From the NCBI GenBank assembly GCA_964491665.1, contig CAZBII010000005.1:3589-67588 (forward strand): a DNA stretch of 64,000 nt. Reading direction: 5' to 3'. This DNA is from Ch67 sp964491665 (GTDB lineage Bacteria; Pseudomonadota; Gammaproteobacteria; Pseudomonadales; Ketobacteraceae). How positions within the stretch are numbered: the stretch's first letter is position 1; each line of letters opens with the position of its first letter. Position numbers and translations under genes: made by a program. Below the pieces are notes generated by a model. That model was not told where the DNA came from. It was given only the letters and a program-made list of their open reading frames with translations, and did no database searches. Shown piece by piece: positions 45,416-53,754 of this stretch.

Positions 45416-45452
45416 GAATGCAGGGAGTCCCCTGACAGGACACCCTGCATTC
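45416..45452 (+). terminator. Strong hairpin without T-run after the small peptide gene
   Basis: GAATGCAGGG (45416-45425) pairs with 45443-45452, and inside it GTCC pairs with GGAC around a 7-base loop, broken by one A/A mismatch. There is no T-tract, so it may stabilise the mRNA end or act with Rho rather than terminate alone. Confidence 0.5.
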
Positions 45453-45539
45453 ACAAGCATCCGCGCAAGGCGGAATTCTTGAGGTTGCCCCCCTGCTTGC
45501 GTTACCCTTCGCCCACCTCAACAGCCGCAAGCAGCCGTC

Positions 45540-46031
45540 ATGCAGAAATCCAATCGCGTTGTTTATCCTGGCACTTTTGATCCCCTTACCAACGGCCATC
45601 TCGACCTGATCGAGCGCGCCGCCCGGCTGTTTGATCATGTCATCGTGGCGATTGCCGCCAGCGAAAAGAAAAAACCCCTGTTTCCCCTGGCCCAGCGCGT
45701 GCAGCTGGCCCAGCAAGCAGTTGCCCATCTGCCCAACGTGGAAGTGAAGGGCTTCGACAAGCTGCTGGCGTTCTTCTGCCAGGAACAGAAGGCCAACGTG
45801 CTGCTGCGCGGCCTGCGGGCGGTGTCCGATTTCGAGTACGAATTCCAGCTGGCCAACATGAACCGCAACCTGGACAAGACGATAGAGACGGTGTTCCTCA
45901 CCCCGTCCGAGCACCTGTCCTTCATCAGTTCCTCGCTGGTGCGGGAGATTTCCTCCCTCGGTGGCGATGTCACGCCCTTCGTGCCGGCCAACGTGCTGGC
46001 AGCCCTGCGGGAAAAACACGGCCAGCAATAA
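45540..46031 (+). CDS. coaD: Phosphopantetheine adenylyltransferase
   Basis: 163 residues, normal length. The nucleotidyltransferase motif VYPGTFDPLTNGHLDLIERA contains the TxGH-type TNGH. LLRGLRAVSDFEYEFQLANMN and the SSLVREI motif of the family are intact. It adds AMP to 4'-phosphopantetheine, the fourth step of CoA synthesis. It heads a block with the ferredoxin and ggt genes, the order known from Pseudomonas. coaBC, an earlier step, lies at 53755. Confidence 0.97.
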   Translation: MQKSNRVVYPGTFDPLTNGHLDLIERAARLFDHVIVAIAASEKKKPLFPLAQRVQLAQQAVAHLPNVEVKGFDKLLAFFCQEQKANVLLRGLRAVSDFEYEFQLANMNRNLDKTIETVFLTPSEHLSFISSSLVREISSLGGDVTPFVPANVLAALREKHGQQ

Positions 46032-46136
46032 CCCTGCCCGGCCTCGGTGGTTACGGCGGGTCGGCCCCGTTACCATAATGTGAACCGGTCGACATTTTTT
46101 ACAGGAACCAAACGGGCTAACCCGCAGAGACGTTAT

Positions 46137-46388
46137 ATGGCACTGATCATCACCGACGACTGCATCAACTGCGACGTGTGCGAGCCGGAGTGCCCCAACG
46201 GCGCCATTTCCCAGGGTGACGAGATCTACGTGATCGACCCCAACAAATGCACCGAGTGTGTCGGCCACTACGATGAACCCCAGTGCCAGCAGGTCTGCCC
46301 GGTGGACTGCATTCCCCTCGACCCCGCCCATGTGGAAAGCGAAGAGCAGCTGCTGGAGAAATACCACCGCCTGCAATCCGGCACCTGA
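46137..46388 (+). CDS. YfhL-type 2[4Fe-4S] ferredoxin
   Basis: 83 residues. The first cluster motif is CINCDVCEPECP and the second CTECVGHYDEPQCQQVCP, with the insertion between second and third Cys that marks the YfhL/Allochromatium-type ferredoxins. They carry electrons at very low potential; the partner is unknown. It lies 105 bases after coaD, as in pseudomonads. Confidence 0.93.
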   Translation: MALIITDDCINCDVCEPECPNGAISQGDEIYVIDPNKCTECVGHYDEPQCQQVCPVDCIPLDPAHVESEEQLLEKYHRLQSGT

Positions 46389-46393
46389 GCATG

Positions 46394-46412
46394 ACCGGGG
46401 TATATCCCCGGT
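46394..46412. repeat. Perfect 7-bp inverted repeat after the ferredoxin gene
   Basis: ACCGGGG and CCCCGGT flank the 5-base centre TATAT, directly after the ferredoxin stop. There is no T-run. It could be an mRNA-stabilising hairpin or an operator for ggt. Confidence 0.4.
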
Positions 46413-46437
46413 AGACATCCCGACCGCTTCCCGCTAC

Positions 46438-46461
46438 AAAGGGCCCCTGTGGCCTTTTTTG
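46438..46461 (+). terminator. Likely terminator before ggt
   Basis: AAAGGGCC and GGCCTTT pair with one bulged base around a short loop, and the T-run continues for six bases. It should end the coaD-ferredoxin transcript about 50 bases before the ggt start. Confidence 0.6.
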
Positions 46462-46509
46462 TTGTCTGGCCGAATGTTGCCCCTGCCTCCGCCCACAAGG
46501 ACTGCCCCC

Positions 46510-48246
46510 ATGCTGCGCCTGTTTCTGCTGCTCCTGCTGGTCATGGCCGGCCCGCTTCACGCCGGCACCACTGTCATCCAGCCGCCCCGTGACTTTGCCG
46601 TGGCCAGTGCCCATCCGCTGGCGACCGAGGCGGGTATCCGGATTCTGGAACAGGGCGGCAACGCCTTTGATGCGGCGGTCACCGTGGCGGCGGTGCTGGG
46701 GGTGGTGGAGCCTTACAGCGCCGGCATCGGGGGCGGCGGTTTCTGGCTGCTGCACCGCGCCAGCGACGGCAAGACCCTGATGCTGGACGCGCGCGAAATG
46801 GCGCCGGGCGCCGCCACTGCGGACCTGTTCCTGGACGGCAAGGGCGGCGTGGACCGGGACAAGGCGACCAACTCGCCGCTCAGTGCCGGCATTCCCGGTC
46901 AGGCTGCCGCGCTGGACCATCTGGCCCGCCACTACGGCAAGCTGCCGCTAAAAACCACGCTGGCGCCCGCCATTGCCTTCGCGGAGCAGGGCTTTCCTTC
47001 CAATCCCGTCTACACCGCCCTGGCGGCCTTCCGCGCGCCGGTGCTGATGCAGAATCCCGACAGCGCCCGCATCTTTCTCGCCGATGGTCAGCCCCTGCAA
47101 ACCGCCACTATCCGCCAGCCGGAACTGGCCACCACGCTGCGCGCTCTGGCCGAGCGCGGCTTCGACGGTTTCTACAAGGGTGAGGTGGCGCAGAAGCTGG
47201 TGGCCGGTGTGAAGGCCGGCGGTGGCATCTGGACCCTGGACGATCTGGCCGGCTACAAGCTGGTGGAGCGCGAGCCCATCCATTTCCGATACCGCGATGC
47301 CGAGATCTGGTCGGCACCGCCGCCTTCGTCCGGTGGCGTCGCGCTGGGGGAAATGTTCGGCATGCTGCAGCAGTTCGATTACGCCGGCAAAAACGCCGCT
47401 GACCGCACCCATCTGCTGATTGAAGTGATGCGCCGCGCCTACCGCGACCGGGCCGAGTATCTGGGTGATCCGGATTTCGTAAAAGTACCGGTGCCGAAGC
47501 TGCTGGACCCGCTCTATCTGGAAGACATTGCCGCCAGCATTTCCGGCAGCCATGCCACCCCCAGCAAGGATCTGCCGCCGGTGGCGCCGCCCTCGTCCGG
47601 CACGCACACCACGCATTTCTCCATTATCGACAAGGCCGGCAACCGCGTGTCCGCCACGCTGTCGATCAACCTGCCGTTCGGTTGCGGTTACACCGTGGCG
47701 GGTACCGGCGTGCTGCTCAACAACGAGATGGATGACTTCTCCGCCCAGCCGGGTTCGCCCAACGCCTATGGTCTGGTGGGGACGGCGGCGAATGCGATTG
47801 CGCCGCACAAGCGTCCGCTCTCCAGCATGACGCCCACCTTCATGGAATACGGTCCGGCCGACAACCGCCAGCTGGCCATCATCGGCACGCCCGGTGGCAG
47901 CCGCATCATCAGCATGGTATTCCTCGGCCTGCTGGAAGCGCTCGACGGCAAGAATCCGCAGGCCTGGGTGGACCGTCCCCGCTTCCACCATCAATACCTG
48001 CCTGACGTGGTGGAATACGAGCCGAAAGCGTTCACGCCGGAACTGGTGACGCAGCTGGAACAGAAAGGCCATCGCCTGCAGCAGACCGAGCGCACTTACG
48101 GCGACATGCACGTGGTGCGCTGGAGCCAGAAAAACGGTCTGGTGGAAGCGGCGTCGGACAAGCGCCGGCTGGGTGCCGCGCAAGTGGGCGCGATCCCTGC
48201 TGCGGATTCCGGCAAACGCACTTCAAAAAACGCAGCGGTGCACTAA
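46510..48246 (+). CDS. ggt: Gamma-glutamyltransferase (periplasmic)
   Basis: 578 residues; AAGGA precedes the ATG. The signal peptide is MLRLFLLLLLVMAGPLHA. Conserved segments include ATEAGIRILEQGGNAFDAAV, GIGGGGFWLL, the donor-binding DAREMAP, and the autoprocessing site SSGTHTTHFSIIDKAGN, where the Thr becomes the N-terminal nucleophile of the small subunit. LNNEMDDFSAQPG and PLSSMTPT follow. It hydrolyses or transfers the gamma-glutamyl group of glutathione in the periplasm. The family position beside coaD and mutM matches Pseudomonas. Confidence 0.95.
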   Translation: MLRLFLLLLLVMAGPLHAGTTVIQPPRDFAVASAHPLATEAGIRILEQGGNAFDAAVTVAAVLGVVEPYSAGIGGGGFWLLHRASDGKTLMLDAREMAPGAATADLFLDGKGGVDRDKATNSPLSAGIPGQAAALDHLARHYGKLPLKTTLAPAIAFAEQGFPSNPVYTALAAFRAPVLMQNPDSARIFLADGQPLQTATIRQPELATTLRALAERGFDGFYKGEVAQKLVAGVKAGGGIWTLDDLAGYKLVEREPIHFRYRDAEIWSAPPPSSGGVALGEMFGMLQQFDYAGKNAADRTHLLIEVMRRAYRDRAEYLGDPDFVKVPVPKLLDPLYLEDIAASISGSHATPSKDLPPVAPPSSGTHTTHFSIIDKAGNRVSATLSINLPFGCGYTVAGTGVLLNNEMDDFSAQPGSPNAYGLVGTAANAIAPHKRPLSSMTPTFMEYGPADNRQLAIIGTPGGSRIISMVFLGLLEALDGKNPQAWVDRPRFHHQYLPDVVEYEPKAFTPELVTQLEQKGHRLQQTERTYGDMHVVRWSQKNGLVEAASDKRRLGAAQVGAIPAADSGKRTSKNAAVH

Positions 48247-48303
48247 TCTGTTGTTGTTCAGAAAAAAATAATTCCTCTTCAATCAATCCTGCATGGAAGT
48301 TTC

Positions 48304-49413
48304 ATGACCGACGCGCTTTTTGATGTTCACCTGACCGGGCAACTGCAGTCCGGATCGGAGCAGTCCCGTGTAATCGAACAACTCAGCCAGCTGCTGAAAA
48401 CCTCGCCGGAGAAAGCGGCCAGCCTGGTGGGCGGAAAATCCACCCGCATCAAGGCCGGCGTGGATCTGGCCACGGCGCAGAAATACCATGCGGCACTGGA
48501 AAAAACCGGTGCCAGCGCCGAGATCCAGCCAGTGATTACGCGCGCGGCAGCGCCGGCGGTGGTGGCAGAAACTCCTGCGCCAGCCAGCGCGCCGATGCAA
48601 CTGGAACCGATGGCGGTTGCGGCACCGCAACCCGCCGCCGAAATGGAGCCGGTGTCTGCGGTGGAGCAGCACGCCTACCAGCCGCCGCAACAGCGCAACC
48701 TGTATTCCGGCGTTGCATACTGCCATCACTGCGGCGGTGAAATCCGTGCCAGCGCCAAGGTGTGTCCGCACTGCAACGGCGCCATTCCCCAGTTCGGTCG
48801 CAGCAAGAATGTCGCAGCGATTCTGGCGCTGCTGTTCACCGGCTCCATGGGTATTCACCGTTTCTATCTGGGCCAGTGGTGGGGCATCTTTTACCTTCTC
48901 TTCAGCTGGACACTGATTCCCAGCCTGGTGTCCCTCATAGAGTCCATCGTCTTTCTGGTGGCCAGCGACGACAAGTGGAACGAAAAATATGGCAGCAAGC
49001 CGGCCAGCAATGTGCTGATCTGGATAATCCCGGCACTGTTCGTGTTTATCTTCCTGATTGGCATTCTGGCGGCCATTGCCATCCCGGCGTATCAGGACTA
49101 CACGATGCGCGCGAAGGTGATGCAGACGTTGCAGGAGGCCGAAGCGGTGGAACTGCAGGTGGTACAATATATGGCAGAAGTGGCGGCCACTCCTGCCGAT
49201 GGCGCGGCGCCGGAAATCCAGAGCACGGGTGAACTCACCCATGCCAGTTACAGCATCAGCGCGACTGGCGTGATCGAGCTGACCCTGCACAGCGCCGCGC
49301 AGGAACCGCCGACGATTCTGCTCATGCCGGTGCAGAGTAAAGGTGTTGTGCAGTGGGACTGCACGGGTGGCACCCTGCCACCGCAGCAACGCCCCGAGCG
49401 CTGTCGCCCCTAG
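48304..49413 (+). CDS. Multidomain membrane protein: L7/L12-like domain, zinc ribbon, TM2 and pilin-like region
   Basis: 369 residues. Residues 1-80 resemble a small alpha/beta domain found before TM2, RDD or DUF805 regions (LLKTSPEKAASLVGGKSTRIKAG). A Pro/Ala linker leads to a zinc ribbon (CHHCGGEIRASAKVCPHC, about 138-156), then a TM2 domain (LFTGSMGIHRFYLGQWWG). After it comes IGILAAIAIPAYQDYTMRAKV, the conserved N-terminal helix of type IV pilins, and a pilin-like C-terminus ending in a two-Cys loop (WDCTGG to ERC). The prepilin cleavage motif is absent, so the pilin part is fixed in the membrane. Its role is unknown. Confidence 0.8.
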   Translation: MTDALFDVHLTGQLQSGSEQSRVIEQLSQLLKTSPEKAASLVGGKSTRIKAGVDLATAQKYHAALEKTGASAEIQPVITRAAAPAVVAETPAPASAPMQLEPMAVAAPQPAAEMEPVSAVEQHAYQPPQQRNLYSGVAYCHHCGGEIRASAKVCPHCNGAIPQFGRSKNVAAILALLFTGSMGIHRFYLGQWWGIFYLLFSWTLIPSLVSLIESIVFLVASDDKWNEKYGSKPASNVLIWIIPALFVFIFLIGILAAIAIPAYQDYTMRAKVMQTLQEAEAVELQVVQYMAEVAATPADGAAPEIQSTGELTHASYSISATGVIELTLHSAAQEPPTILLMPVQSKGVVQWDCTGGTLPPQQRPERCRP

Positions 49414-49443
49414 TCCACGGGCAGCCCGTGGAAGTGTGACCAC

Positions 49444-49476
49444 AAAAAAGCCCCGGCTGCAAAACCGGGGCTTTCG
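49444..49476. terminator. Bidirectional terminator
   Basis: AAAGCCCCGG (49447-49456) pairs perfectly with CCGGGGCTTT (49465-49474) around an 8-base loop, with A-rich and T-rich outer ends. It lies between convergent genes ending at 49413 and 49531. Confidence 0.8.
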
Positions 49477-49530
49477 TTATTCGGATGGAGAGTTCGATGC
49501 GGCGGCGGTGGTGATGCCGGTCGCGCGGTG

Positions 49531-49860
49531 TTACTGCTGTTCTGCCGACTCCATGTGCTTCTCTGAGCAGCCCAGGCAGCGCATGAAGGTAGCCTTGAAC
49601 GGGGTCACCACCAGTGTCTTGCCGGCTTCACCGGCATTGCCCCCCAGCGCGGAGAACGGCAGCGACACCACATACACCGCAGTGCCCAGCACGGTGGCCA
49701 CCAGCATAAGCGGACGCACCAGCACCGCATCGGCGGTCATTTCCATGCCCGACGGACGTTCTGTCACGGTCTGGGCATTTGAAATCGCAGGCGCGGCAGC
49801 AAACGCGGCCATGGCCAGTGCCAGCGTGGCGGATTTCAGAGACTGTTTCATGCTGCGCAT
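49531..49860 (-). CDS. Small exported protein, unknown function
   Basis: 109 residues; AGAGGA lies 6 bases before the start. A signal peptide (LKSATLALAMAAFAAAPAISNA) is followed by a hydrophobic segment (LMLVATVLGTAVYVVSLPF), a Gly-rich turn and TPFKATFMRCLGCSEK with two close cysteines. It resembles small multidrug-transporter-annotated or exported proteins of gammaproteobacteria but has no assigned family here. Monocistronic. Confidence 0.65.
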   Translation of the reverse strand: MRSMKQSLKSATLALAMAAFAAAPAISNAQTVTERPSGMEMTADAVLVRPLMLVATVLGTAVYVVSLPFSALGGNAGEAGKTLVVTPFKATFMRCLGCSEKHMESAEQQ

Positions 49861-50028
49861 AATGATTCCTCTTTATTATTTTCCCGTAGGGTTCCCGCTG
49901 AATGATTCAATTCAGTGTATTCCCTAATTCGCAAGTGATCCACTTGGCGCCGGCCGGAAGCCGCGACTTCCGGTGATTTTCGGCACTGGATCGCATTTTG
50001 CCTGCCCGCACGTTGCGGCATTGTTTAT

Positions 50029-50841
50029 TCAAGTCTGGCAGGTTTTGCAGAAAACGGTAGCCCGCTGCCCCAGGCGGATTTCGGTCAACGGCGTCTGGCA
50101 GGTGCGGCAGGGTTCTCCGCCGCGACCATACACCCGCAGCGTCTGCTGGAAGTAGCCGGGCTTGCCGTCGCCGCCGACAAAGTCCCGCAGCGTGGTGCCG
50201 CCCATTTCGATCGAGTCCGCCAGTACGGTTTTCACCGCCTGCACCAGTTTTTCATAGCGGGCCGCGCTGACCTTGCCTGCGGCCCGTTTCGGGTGAATCC
50301 CTGCCATGAACAGCGCCTCGTTGGCGTAGATGTTACCCACGCCCACCACGACGTGGCTGTCCATCAGAAAGGTTTTGACCGGGCCTTTGCGACCGGCGGC
50401 CCGCGCTGCCATGTAGTCTGCATCGAATGCATCGGTAAGGGGTTCCGGCCCCAGTTCCGCCAGCAGCGGGTGTTGCAGCGGATCGGCGGTGGTCCACAGC
50501 CAGCAGCCGAAGCGGCGCGGATCGCAGTAGCGCAGGCAGGTGCCGTCGCTGCAGACCAGATCGACATGGTCGTGAAACAGGGGCGGCTCATCCGGTGCCG
50601 TGATGCGCAGGCTGCCGGACATGCCCAGATGAATGATCAGTGTGCCATTGGTAAAGCGCAGCAGCAGGTATTTGCCGCGCCGCTCCACGGATTGCAGCTT
50701 GCGGCCCTCGGCGGCATGAATGTCCGCCGGCACCGGCCAGCGCAGGCGCGGCTCACGCACGATGATCCGCTTGATCTTTTTGCCGGTGATGTGCGGCGCA
50801 ATGCCACGGCGGGTGGTTTCGACTTCCGGTAATTCAGGCAT
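50029..50841 (-). CDS. mutM: Formamidopyrimidine-DNA glycosylase (Fpg/MutM)
   Basis: 270 residues. The catalytic N-terminus MPELPEVETTRRGI has Pro2 and Glu3. The helix-two-turn-helix (VGVGNIYANEALF) and the C-terminal zinc finger (CRTC and CKTC) are present. It excises 8-oxoguanine and other oxidised purines. Its place near ggt and coaD matches Pseudomonas. Confidence 0.96.
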   Translation of the reverse strand: MPELPEVETTRRGIAPHITGKKIKRIIVREPRLRWPVPADIHAAEGRKLQSVERRGKYLLLRFTNGTLIIHLGMSGSLRITAPDEPPLFHDHVDLVCSDGTCLRYCDPRRFGCWLWTTADPLQHPLLAELGPEPLTDAFDADYMAARAAGRKGPVKTFLMDSHVVVGVGNIYANEALFMAGIHPKRAAGKVSAARYEKLVQAVKTVLADSIEMGGTTLRDFVGGDGKPGYFQQTLRVYGRGGEPCRTCQTPLTEIRLGQRATVFCKTCQT

Positions 50842-50917
50842 GGGGTTTCACGCGGTTGGACAACGAAACGCCCATTATTGGGAATTGCCCGCCAACATGG
50901 AATCGCCGGCGGGGAAA

Positions 50918-52135
50918 TCAGCTCTTGGAGAACATGGCGTGCTGCGTGACGTCCGCCCAGGCCAGGCTTTCCAGATAGATGTTCCAGAGACTGTCCTGGG
51001 TTATGCCGGTCAGGATGGATTCCTCGAAACGGCCGCCCTCATAAGCGGATACGACTTTCAGCACCTGGCCGATGTCGCCGCCGCCGGTTACCAGCGCCAG
51101 CTCCAGTTCAGCGGACAGGGGCATCTGCGACACAATATCTTCCAGCTTGCGGTCCAGCAGTGCATCCAGCAGCGACAGCAATCCCGCCGTGAAATAGCTG
51201 CCGGGGTTCTGCCGCTTCAGCTGTTTGGCCACCAGTTCGCACATCTTGGCCCTGACGATCGCCGTCACCAGCAGTTCGTTGGGCTTGTTGTCCACGCTCG
51301 ACAGCGCCAGCATGCTGGCCCAGCGCCGCAGCTCGTAGGAGCCCAGAATCACGATGGTGTCCTCCACCGTTTTCACCGTGCGCGACAGGCCGAACGACGC
51401 CGAATTCACCACCCGCATCAGCTTGTAGGACAGGCGCGGGTCCTGGCTGATGATGTGGGCCACCCGTTCCACTTCGTAATCGTCCTTGCCCAATTCCCCC
51501 AGCAGCGACAGGATCACCTGATGCGAGGCCGGCACTGCGCTGCCTGCCATCACATGGGGCCGGCACAGAAAGTAGCCCTGAAAATAGTCGAAGCCGAGCG
51601 CCTTGTAGAGTTCAAATTCCTCGTGGGTTTCCACCTTCTCCGCCACCAGCTTGCCCTTGGTGTTGCCGCACAGACGGATGCGGGCCAGCTGCTCCTTCAC
51701 CCGCTCCACCCCCAGCGCCATCACGTCCAGCTTGATGAAGCTGGCCACGGCAATCAACGGCTTCCAGGCATCGGAATAGACAAAGTCGTCGAGTGCGATG
51801 CGGTAGCCCAGCGCCACCAGATTCTTCACTTCCTGAATCACCTGGCTGTCCACGATGACATCTTCCAGCACTTCCGGAATCAGCAGCTTCTGCAAACCCT
51901 TGGGCAGTTCACCGCGCACCAGGATCTGGTGGGGAATGTTGACCAGCGCCGGCTTGCCGCTGGTGATCTTCTCCAGCCCGATTTCGGAAAAGGCATTCAC
52001 CAGCACCTGCATCGATGCCTTGCTGGGGTCGTCGATGATGGCGGAAGTGACATTCGCGCCGCGGAATAACAGCTCGTAGGCGATCGCATTGAGCTGGCGA
52101 TCAAACACGGGTTGCCGCGCGAGAAATATGTCCAT
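50918..52135 (-). CDS. EAL-HDOD signalling protein (YuxH-like)
   Basis: 405 residues. The N-terminal half is an EAL fold (FLARQPVFDRQLNAIAYELLFRG) whose signature is ELL rather than EAL, and the metal site reads LDDFVYSD, so phosphodiesterase activity is unlikely. The C-terminal half is HDOD (VERVAHIISQDPRLSYKLMRVVNSASFG). This pairing is a known family of cytoplasmic regulators, linked in some species to motility or virulence. It lies 76 bases from mutM on the same strand. It may bind cyclic di-GMP made by the GGDEF proteins here. Confidence 0.88.
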   Translation of the reverse strand: MDIFLARQPVFDRQLNAIAYELLFRGANVTSAIIDDPSKASMQVLVNAFSEIGLEKITSGKPALVNIPHQILVRGELPKGLQKLLIPEVLEDVIVDSQVIQEVKNLVALGYRIALDDFVYSDAWKPLIAVASFIKLDVMALGVERVKEQLARIRLCGNTKGKLVAEKVETHEEFELYKALGFDYFQGYFLCRPHVMAGSAVPASHQVILSLLGELGKDDYEVERVAHIISQDPRLSYKLMRVVNSASFGLSRTVKTVEDTIVILGSYELRRWASMLALSSVDNKPNELLVTAIVRAKMCELVAKQLKRQNPGSYFTAGLLSLLDALLDRKLEDIVSQMPLSAELELALVTGGGDIGQVLKVVSAYEGGRFEESILTGITQDSLWNIYLESLAWADVTQHAMFSKS

Positions 52136-52274
52136 GGGGAGTGTGTCCGGAATGATAGAACAACAGGTCTTGTTTCAAGTGTGGCAGAAAAAAGCGGAAC
52201 AACAATGCGGGGAGAGGGTGTATTTGTGCCGCAATGGGGCAGGGTCGCGCAGATCGGTCGTAGCGGCAAAACGC

Positions 52275-52307
52275 AAAAAGCCGGATGGACTTGCGTCGAT
52301 CCGGCTT
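52275..52307 (-). terminator. Terminator of the rpmB-rpmG transcript
   Basis: On the minus strand AAGCCGGAT and ATCCGGCTT pair perfectly around a 12-base loop, followed by a T-run. It lies 22 bases after the rpmG stop. Confidence 0.85.
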
Positions 52308-52329
52308 GCTGGAAAACCTGTCAGATCAA

Positions 52330-52485
52330 TTACTTGATCTTGGCTTCCTTGAACAGTACGTGCTGACGAACAACGGGATCAAATTTCTTGATCTCCATTT
52401 TCTCAGGCATGGTGCGCTTGTTCTTGGTGGTGGTGTAGAAGTAACCGGTGCCGGCGGTGGAAACCAGCTTGATCTTGTCACGCAT
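52330..52485 (-). CDS. rpmG: 50S ribosomal protein L33
   Basis: 51 residues, starting MRDKIKLVSTAGTGYFYTTT and ending VLFKEAKIK. The sequence is the zinc-free form, with no CxxC pairs. It is a component of the large ribosomal subunit near the E site. It follows rpmB by 11 bases, the usual operon. Confidence 0.95.
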   Translation of the reverse strand: MRDKIKLVSTAGTGYFYTTTKNKRTMPEKMEIKKFDPVVRQHVLFKEAKIK

Positions 52486-52496
52486 GGGTCAATTCC

Positions 52497-52733
52497 TCAG
52501 ACTTTTTCGCCACGGGCGCGGATGTCGGCCAGAACCTGGTCGATACCCAGCTTGTCGATGATCCGCATACCTTTGGAAGATACACGCAGTTTCACGAAGC
52601 GCTTTTCGTTTTCAACCCAGAAACGGTGATGGTGCAGGTTGGGTTCAAAACGGCGCTTGGTTTTGTTGTTCGCGTGAGAAACATTGTTTCCGACGATCGG
52701 ACGCTTGCCGGTAACCTGACAAACCTTAGCCAT
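52497..52733 (-). CDS. rpmB: 50S ribosomal protein L28
   Basis: 78 residues: MAKVCQVTGKRPIVGNNVSH, then KRRFEPNLHHHRFWVENEKR and a C-terminal DKLGIDQVLADIRARGEKV. Full length. Upstream of it on the opposite strand side lies radC, also in the minus direction, as in many gammaproteobacteria. Confidence 0.96.
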   Translation of the reverse strand: MAKVCQVTGKRPIVGNNVSHANNKTKRRFEPNLHHHRFWVENEKRFVKLRVSSKGMRIIDKLGIDQVLADIRARGEKV

Positions 52734-52871
52734 TGCCTTTTCTCCAGATGGGCCGCGCCACGACCGGCACAACCGTCAATACAATTCAGTGAGACTCTAC
52801 CCGAGAGGGGCTGCTTTATACCAAAAGCCAACTGGCAAGGCAAGCAGCAACCCCTGCGGGCGGCGAAATCC

Positions 52872-53546
52872 CTAGAGCAGCCCCCGTTCGGCCAGAGACA
52901 CTACTTCCGTGTCGCCCACCACCAGATGGTCGAGTACGCGCACGTCCACCAGATCCAGCGCCTGCTGCAGGCGGCGGGTGATGTGCTGGTCGGCCTGGCT
53001 GGGCTCGGCCACGCCGGAGGGGTGGTTGTGGGCAAAGATGACAGCGGCTGCGTTGTGTGCAAGTACCCGCTTCACTACTTCGCGCGGATACACCGAGGCG
53101 CCGTCGATGGTGCCGGTGAACAGTTCCTCGAAGCGGATCAGGCGGTTCTGGTTGTCCAGAAACAGACAGGCAAAGACTTCGTGGTGATAGCCGCGCAGGC
53201 GGGCTCGCAGGTACTGGCGGGTGGCGGCCGGACTGGTGAAGGCGTCGCTGCGGTCGAGGGTGGTTTCCAGATAGCGTTTGCCCAGTTCCAGACAGGCCTG
53301 CAGCTGCACCCATTTCGCCGGCCCCATGCCTTTGACTTCCTCGAAGCGCTCGGGGGTGGCGTCCATGACGCCGCGCAGGCCGTCGAAATGCTGTAGCAGG
53401 TCGCGGGCCAGTTCCACCGCGCTTTTACCCTGGATGCCGGTGCGCAGAAAGATCGCCAGCAGTTCGCTGTCGGACAGGCTGGCGCCGCCCCGCTGCAGCA
53501 GTTTTTCCCGTGGCCGTTCGTCGACAGGCCAGTCCGTGATTGCCAT
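52872..53546 (-). CDS. radC: RadC family JAMM/MPN domain protein
   Basis: 224 residues; GGGAGG lies 8 bases before the start. A helix-hairpin-helix region (LLQRGGASLSDSELLAIFLRTG, VKGMGPAKWVQLQA) is followed by the JAMM metal motif FAHNHPSGVAEPSQAD. The classic DNA-repair role is no longer well supported; the domain is a putative metal-dependent hydrolase. It is divergent from coaBC and sits upstream of rpmB. Confidence 0.93.
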   Translation of the reverse strand: MAITDWPVDERPREKLLQRGGASLSDSELLAIFLRTGIQGKSAVELARDLLQHFDGLRGVMDATPERFEEVKGMGPAKWVQLQACLELGKRYLETTLDRSDAFTSPAATRQYLRARLRGYHHEVFACLFLDNQNRLIRFEELFTGTIDGASVYPREVVKRVLAHNAAAVIFAHNHPSGVAEPSQADQHITRRLQQALDLVDVRVLDHLVVGDTEVVSLAERGLL

Positions 53547-53754
53547 GTTGTTGCCTCCCTTGGGTGTCTATAGAAATGGATGTATTCCTATCAATAGACA
53601 GGGCGGGGAAAAAGGAATCTGGCGCTTTCCAATTCGGACAGGGGGTCTTATAGTCGCTGGCATTGTCAAAATGCCGGCATAGAATTGAAGATGCCGGGCA
53701 AAATCAGGCAACTGGCGTTCATTCTGCAGTGTTCCAGAGACGGACTTTGAATCT

